Source of the DNA: Chlorobiota bacterium | GTDB lineage: Bacteria > Bacteroidota > Bacteroidia > Bacteroidales > B39-G9 | Direction of reading: 5' to 3' | NCBI GenBank assembly: GCA_030632095.1 | Contig: DAOVJU010000077.1 | Coordinates: 1 to 9,945 of the forward strand | DNA: 9,945 nucleotides | Shown: piece by piece, positions 7,349-9,945 of the stretch | Layout: each line of letters opens with the position of its first letter | How positions within the stretch are numbered: the stretch's first letter is position 1 | Program-made: the position numbers and the translations under genes | Notes under the pieces: model-generated | What the model saw: the letters and a program-made list of their open reading frames with translations, nothing else | Database searches by the model: none | What the model was told of the DNA's origin: nothing

Positions 7349-7422
7349 CGCCATAATGTCAGGCAAGGCTATATTGTTGTGCCATTTTGTCTTGTCCAGA
7401 CTTCGCTTTCTGTCATTTTTAA
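7349..7422 (+). promoter_or_regulatory. Three activator-site-like motifs at 31-base spacing
   Basis: CGCCATAATGTC (7349-7360), TGCCATTTTGTC (7380-7391) and TGTCATTTTTAA (7411-7422) repeat at exactly 31 bases, close to three helical turns, so all would face the same side of the DNA. The first two are themselves near-dyads (G-C/T-CAT-N-ATG-T-C style). They lie 14-87 bases upstream of a sigma-54-like element and 89-162 bases upstream of the hsp20 start. This layout suits upstream activator sites for an NtrC-family enhancer-binding protein; that is inference. Confidence 0.45.
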
Positions 7423-7435
7423 TTGAAAAATCCAA

Positions 7436-7450
7436 TGGCATACCATTTGA
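7436..7450 (+). promoter_or_regulatory. Sigma-54-like -24/-12 promoter for hsp20
   Basis: TGGCATACCATTTGA fits the sigma-54 consensus TGGCAC-N5-TTGC with exact spacing and two mismatches (T for C at the end of the -24 box, A for C at the end of the -12 box). Transcription would begin near 7461-7463, leaving a leader of about 50 bases before the ATG at 7511. The TGGCA box and spacing are direct observations; use of sigma-54 is inferred. Confidence 0.5.
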
Positions 7451-7495
7451 CCATATGTTCTCGAAATGAAAATAAATTAAATGTTTAACTAAAAT

Positions 7496-7503
7496 AAGGA
7501 GGA
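7496..7503 (+). promoter_or_regulatory. Strong Shine-Dalgarno site of hsp20
   Basis: AAGGAGGA ends eight bases or fewer from the ATG at 7511. It is the only near-perfect ribosome binding site in the window and stands out in a genome where the other starts lack one. This suggests high translation on induction, and it fixes the start. Confidence 0.8.
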
Positions 7504-7510
7504 CAATAAA

Positions 7511-7930
7511 ATGTTACCAGGATTAAGAAATAAAAGTTTATTCAATGAGTTTTTCAACCATAATTATGCACCGGCTTATTATGATAACTCATGTTATTAT
7601 AATACACCGGCTGTAAACATAGTTGAAGAAAAAGATAGCTTCAAAATTGAAGTTGCTGCTCCCGGCCTTAATAAAAACGATTTTCATATAGAATTGGATA
7701 ATTTTGTTTTGACCGTATCTTCTATAAAGGAAGAAAAGAAAGAAGAAAACAACAATAAGTTTACAACCAGAGAATTTAACTATGCTTCTTTCAACCGTTC
7801 TTTCACTTTACCAAGAACAGTAAAAACTGATAAAATCAATGCTTCACATAAAGATGGAATTTTAATAATAACAATTCCTAAAAAAGAAGAAGCCATTGAA
7901 AAACCAATGCGGAAAATAGCGATCTCATAA
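7511..7930 (+). CDS. Small heat shock protein, Hsp20/alpha-crystallin family
   Basis: An ATP-independent cytosolic holdase of 139 residues that keeps unfolding proteins soluble until ATP-driven chaperones refold them. The N-terminal arm (residues ~1-32) is short and rich in Asn, Phe and Tyr. The alpha-crystallin domain runs from ~33 to 124. It begins PAVNIVEEKDSFKIEVAAPGLNKNDF and ends with the family signature A-x-x-K-DGILIITIPK (~111-124). The tail carries an IAI motif (I-x-I type, residues 136-138) that docks into neighbouring subunits during oligomer assembly. Length is normal for bacterial Hsp20. The gene is monocistronic: a strong ribosome binding site and a sigma-54-like promoter with phased motifs precede it, and a clear terminator follows. 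Confidence 0.95.
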   Translation: MLPGLRNKSLFNEFFNHNYAPAYYDNSCYYNTPAVNIVEEKDSFKIEVAAPGLNKNDFHIELDNFVLTVSSIKEEKKEENNNKFTTREFNYASFNRSFTLPRTVKTDKINASHKDGILIITIPKKEEAIEKPMRKIAIS

Positions 7931-7956
7931 GCCGCAGGATGTTAAACCCAAGATGC

Positions 7957-7986
7957 AAAAAGGCGCCGAATTTGGCGCCTTTTTTT
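7957..7986 (+). terminator. Intrinsic terminator of hsp20
   Basis: AAAAAGGCGCC and GGCGCCTTTTT form an 11-base-pair perfect stem around the loop GAATTT, ending in seven T residues. It starts 27 bases after the stop codon. The A-run before the stem makes it potentially bidirectional. Confidence 0.9.
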
Positions 7987-8194
7987 GGGGGACATGTAAA
8001 TGTCAATTCACAAAACGGGCACTATTCGGTATTACTTTCAAAAAAAGTAAAGAAAATAAACAAGTCAATATAAAGGAAATCCTATTGTAAAAAAGCTAGG
8101 CAACAACTATTTAACTTGGAGAATTCAATAACCTGGTTCAATATATATAAAATATATTTGTTGCTTGAAAACAAACAAAAAAAATTTGTATTGA

Positions 8195-8221
8195 TACTCA
8201 ATTAAATTATTGAATTGAATA
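8195..8221 (+). promoter_or_regulatory. Inverted repeat overlapping the ImmA/IrrE gene start
   Basis: TACTCAATT (8195-8203) and AATTGAATA (8213-8221) form 9-base arms with one mismatch around a 9-base spacer. The right arm covers the TTG start codon at 8215. The position suits an autoregulatory operator for a toxin-antitoxin-like operon, but the sequence is AT-rich and chance cannot be excluded. Confidence 0.35.
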
Positions 8222-9375
8222 CTATTGACATTAATATAACAAGAATATATCACCTTTTAAGACTTTATCGGCTCTCAAGAGATGAATTGTTATTGCGTAT
8301 TAGTGAAGGATTAAAGAATCCACTTACAGATAATGATATTTTTAGAGCTAAAATAAAAACTAGTCATCTAAGAAAAATTGATAAGATTTTTAATAAAGGT
8401 CTTAATTATTATATTGACCCGAAAGAACCAAAAGAATCTAAAGAAGAAAGCATTTTTTTTAGAAAGGAAAAATTTAAAACAGAATTAAATTGGGGTGCTA
8501 AAAAAGTCGTAAATCAGTTTGAAGAAGAAAAAATAATTATTTCTGCACTATCAAAATTATCTAATTTTAAAATTGACAGAGTTTTACCATACTATTCTGT
8601 AAATGACAATCCAAAAATTATTGCTTATGAAATAAGAAAAGTATTATATCCAACTTTTAACACTATTCAAAAAGATTTTTTAAAAACAATAATAGCCAAA
8701 TTTGCTGATAATAATATTCTAGTGTTCGAGTTTGTTGAAACTTGGAATAAAAAGGAAAAAGCAAATATAAATGGATTCTATTTGTCTCCAAATGTAATTG
8801 TATTAAAAAGACAACAAAAATCATTCAGGCGTGAAATATTTACCCTAATTCACGAATTGGGTCACTATTTAATTGACGAGGAAGAAATTGAGAGAATTGA
8901 AGAATACAATCTTAGTGATTATCAACTTAGTAAAGTTGAAAAATGGTGTAATGATTTTGCATATCATTTTTTAATAGGTGAATATGATGATACAATTTCA
9001 AAACTCACAAACGCAAATAGACAAAACGATTATCATAATGAATTAATTAATATTATTTCGAAAGAAACACATCTTAGTAAGCTCGCTTTATATACAAGAA
9101 TGGTTATAATTAATAAATTATCCCAATCAAATTATGAGCATATTAAAATAGAAATTCATAACACTTTTATTGAAAGACAAAAAGAGGAACAATTAAAAAA
9201 AGAGCTTGATAAAGCAAGTGGTATTAAAACAAGAGGTTCAACTCCAAAACCAATTAAATCACCATTATTAATAAATACAATTCAAGCTGCTTTTTTTGAA
9301 GGTGTTATTAGTGAAGCGGAAATGTGCCGAAGATTAAATATTAAATCAACTCAATTAGATAGATATCTTCAATGA
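8215..9375 (+). CDS. ImmA/IrrE-family metallopeptidase, probable antitoxin/regulator of the downstream PIN protein
   Basis: A protein of 386 residues. The zinc-protease motif HELGH (H213, E214, H217) with the downstream helix VEKWCNDFAYHFL (E242 as likely third ligand) identifies the ImmA/IrrE (DUF955, COG2856) family, whose members cleave transcriptional repressors or act as antitoxin-like partners. The N-terminal ~65 residues are helical (IYHLLRLYRLSRDELL) but do not show a clear XRE helix-turn-helix. Residues ~316-345 are charged and may be coiled. The last ~35 residues (AAFFEGVISEAEMCRRLNI) look like a small helical DNA-binding or interaction module seen at the end of ImmA proteins paired with PIN proteins. 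The start must be TTG at 8215: an in-frame stop lies at 8203-8205 and no ATG occurs in the conserved N-terminal part. It overlaps the next gene by ATGA, implying translational coupling. It is much more AT-rich than the hsp20/exporter block, which suggests transfer. Confidence 0.85.
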   Translation: MNTIDINITRIYHLLRLYRLSRDELLLRISEGLKNPLTDNDIFRAKIKTSHLRKIDKIFNKGLNYYIDPKEPKESKEESIFFRKEKFKTELNWGAKKVVNQFEEEKIIISALSKLSNFKIDRVLPYYSVNDNPKIIAYEIRKVLYPTFNTIQKDFLKTIIAKFADNNILVFEFVETWNKKEKANINGFYLSPNVIVLKRQQKSFRREIFTLIHELGHYLIDEEEIERIEEYNLSDYQLSKVEKWCNDFAYHFLIGEYDDTISKLTNANRQNDYHNELINIISKETHLSKLALYTRMVIINKLSQSNYEHIKIEIHNTFIERQKEEQLKKELDKASGIKTRGSTPKPIKSPLLINTIQAAFFEGVISEAEMCRRLNIKSTQLDRYLQ

Positions 9376-9845
9376 AAGTTGTAATCGATACAAATTCTTT
9401 ATTAGCATTGGTTCGATATTATCTACCATTTGATAAAGATGGTAATCTAAAAAGTTTGATTAAGAACAAAATTGATTCTGGTGAAATTATTATTCTCGAT
9501 AAAGTAATAGAAGAATCAAAACGAGTAGCAAAAGGATTAATAATTGAGAAATTAGAGTTTTTAAAAGCAAAGAATATACAATATAAAACTCAAGATTTAC
9601 TTCCTAATCAAAAGTTTTTCAACCAATTAGAAAATAGTTTGTGTTATGGTTCTCAAAAGAATAGACTTTCTGAGATTGAATTTGACAAATTGAAGGAAGA
9701 TTATCTTAATTCTGCAGACGTTAAGCTTATCCTATTTTGTTTACAAGACAAAAACACCCTTGAACTAGATAATCCTGTTCTTATTACAGAGGAAACTAGT
9801 TCAGGTGCGTATTCCTGTGATTGCGGACACCCATTCCTGACTTAA
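9372..9845 (+). CDS. PIN-domain (DUF4411-like) protein, C-terminus replaced by insertion-element sequence
   Basis: The frame has 157 residues, of which about 143 are native. VIDTNSLLALVRYY at the N-terminus carries the first PIN acidic residue (D6). VIEES (E47/E48), SADVKLI (D116) and LITEET (E140/E141) supply the other likely metal ligands, so the nuclease core appears nearly complete. PIN domains are metal-dependent RNases and are common toxins. DUF4411 proteins typically follow an ImmA/IrrE gene, as here, with a 4-base ATGA overlap. After ETSS the sequence stops resembling the family. The last residues GAYSCDCGHPFLT run into repeats at 9816 onward and end at a TAA inside them, so the final ~25-35 native residues are missing. 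An insertion element most likely broke the gene. Whether the product is active is uncertain. Confidence 0.75.
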   Translation: MKVVIDTNSLLALVRYYLPFDKDGNLKSLIKNKIDSGEIIILDKVIEESKRVAKGLIIEKLEFLKAKNIQYKTQDLLPNQKFFNQLENSLCYGSQKNRLSEIEFDKLKEDYLNSADVKLILFCLQDKNTLELDNPVLITEETSSGAYSCDCGHPFLT

Positions 9846-9945
9846 GCGGACACCCATTCCCGTTTTAAGCGGACACCTGTTCCTGTTTTAAACGGACAGT
9901 TTTTCATCTTAATTTTTCATATGCAATTTTAACTAATTTCTTTTA
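9816..9945 (+). mobile_element. Left end of a probable IS21-family element (partial, runs off the window)
   Basis: The sequence changes character at about 9816, where TGTGATTGCGGACACC begins. TGT is a common terminus of IS21-family elements, which also carry several short repeats just inside each end. Three 23-base repeats follow directly (9823-9891). No transposase coding sequence is reached before the window ends, so the family is inferred from end structure and from interruption of the PIN gene. The 46 bases after the repeats are AT-rich and hold nothing recognisable. Confidence 0.55.
9823..9899 (+). repeat. Three 23-base tandem repeats plus a partial fourth
   Basis: Units at 9823-9845, 9846-9868 and 9869-9891 each begin GCGGACACC and end TTAA. 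They differ at a few positions only (CCATTCCTGACTTAA, CCATTCCCGTTTTAA, CTGTTCCTGTTTTAA). A fourth partial copy, ACGGACAG, follows at 9892-9899. The spacing is exact with no spacers, which fits transposase-binding sites at an element end rather than CRISPR. Confidence 0.75.

Noticed and set aside
8032..8050. Hairpin TTACTTT / AAAGTAA as a terminator or small RNA
   Set aside because: The stem is AT-only, no T-run follows on the plus strand, and the hsp20 terminator is already complete at 7986.
9823..9899. CRISPR array
   Set aside because: The 23-base units are directly adjacent with no spacers and vary between copies; an insertion-element end explains them better.

Overview
The window reads as a piece of chromosome from a Bacteroidota bacterium, probably an environmental member. 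The evidence is low GC, weak Shine-Dalgarno use at most genes, a TAnnTTTG-type promoter before the ABC exporter, and family members typical of that phylum (a CarboxypepD_reg-VWA surface protein, a cyanophycin synthetase-like ligase, an Hsp20). No rRNA, tRNA or CRISPR array was seen.

Layout. Positions 1-877 are accessory DNA: a minus-strand gene for a small two-helix membrane protein (272-850). It is followed directly by a ~130-base imperfect inverted repeat (128-257) that looks like an integron attC site. The same GTTATA core precedes the gene, so the whole could be one gene cassette. Positions 1090-5391 hold two minus-strand genes: a secreted VWA protein and a CphA-like ATP-grasp ligase. The ligase's Mur-ligase half is degenerate and lacks its last domain. 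The 207-base gap between them carries a 24-base palindrome and a degenerate 7-base tandem repeat. A divergent intergenic region with two small dyads separates the ligase from a full-length ABC exporter half-transporter (5513-7315, plus strand).

Next is an hsp20 gene (7511-7930). Its upstream region contains a correctly spaced sigma-54-like -24/-12 element and three similar motifs at an exact 31-base period, and it ends in a strong intrinsic terminator (7957-7986).

The right end is again accessory and very AT-rich. It holds a two-gene operon with a 4-base ATGA overlap: an ImmA/IrrE-type metallopeptidase with a TTG start, and a PIN-domain protein resembling DUF4411, a toxin-antitoxin-like arrangement. 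The PIN gene loses its natural C-terminus near 9800-9816, where a sequence with three 23-base tandem repeats begins. That sequence is most likely the left end of an IS21-family element running out of the window.

How the genes work together. Only the ImmA/PIN pair is clearly an operon. The ligase and VWA protein share strand but not an obvious function. The ligase lacks a neighbouring cyanophycinase in this window, so its product (cyanophycin, a beta-Asp-Arg polymer or another peptide) cannot be settled here. The points most worth following up are the cyanophycin synthetase-like enzyme with a decayed second half, the possible single-gene cassette, the phased sigma-54 control region, and the IS-broken PIN gene.
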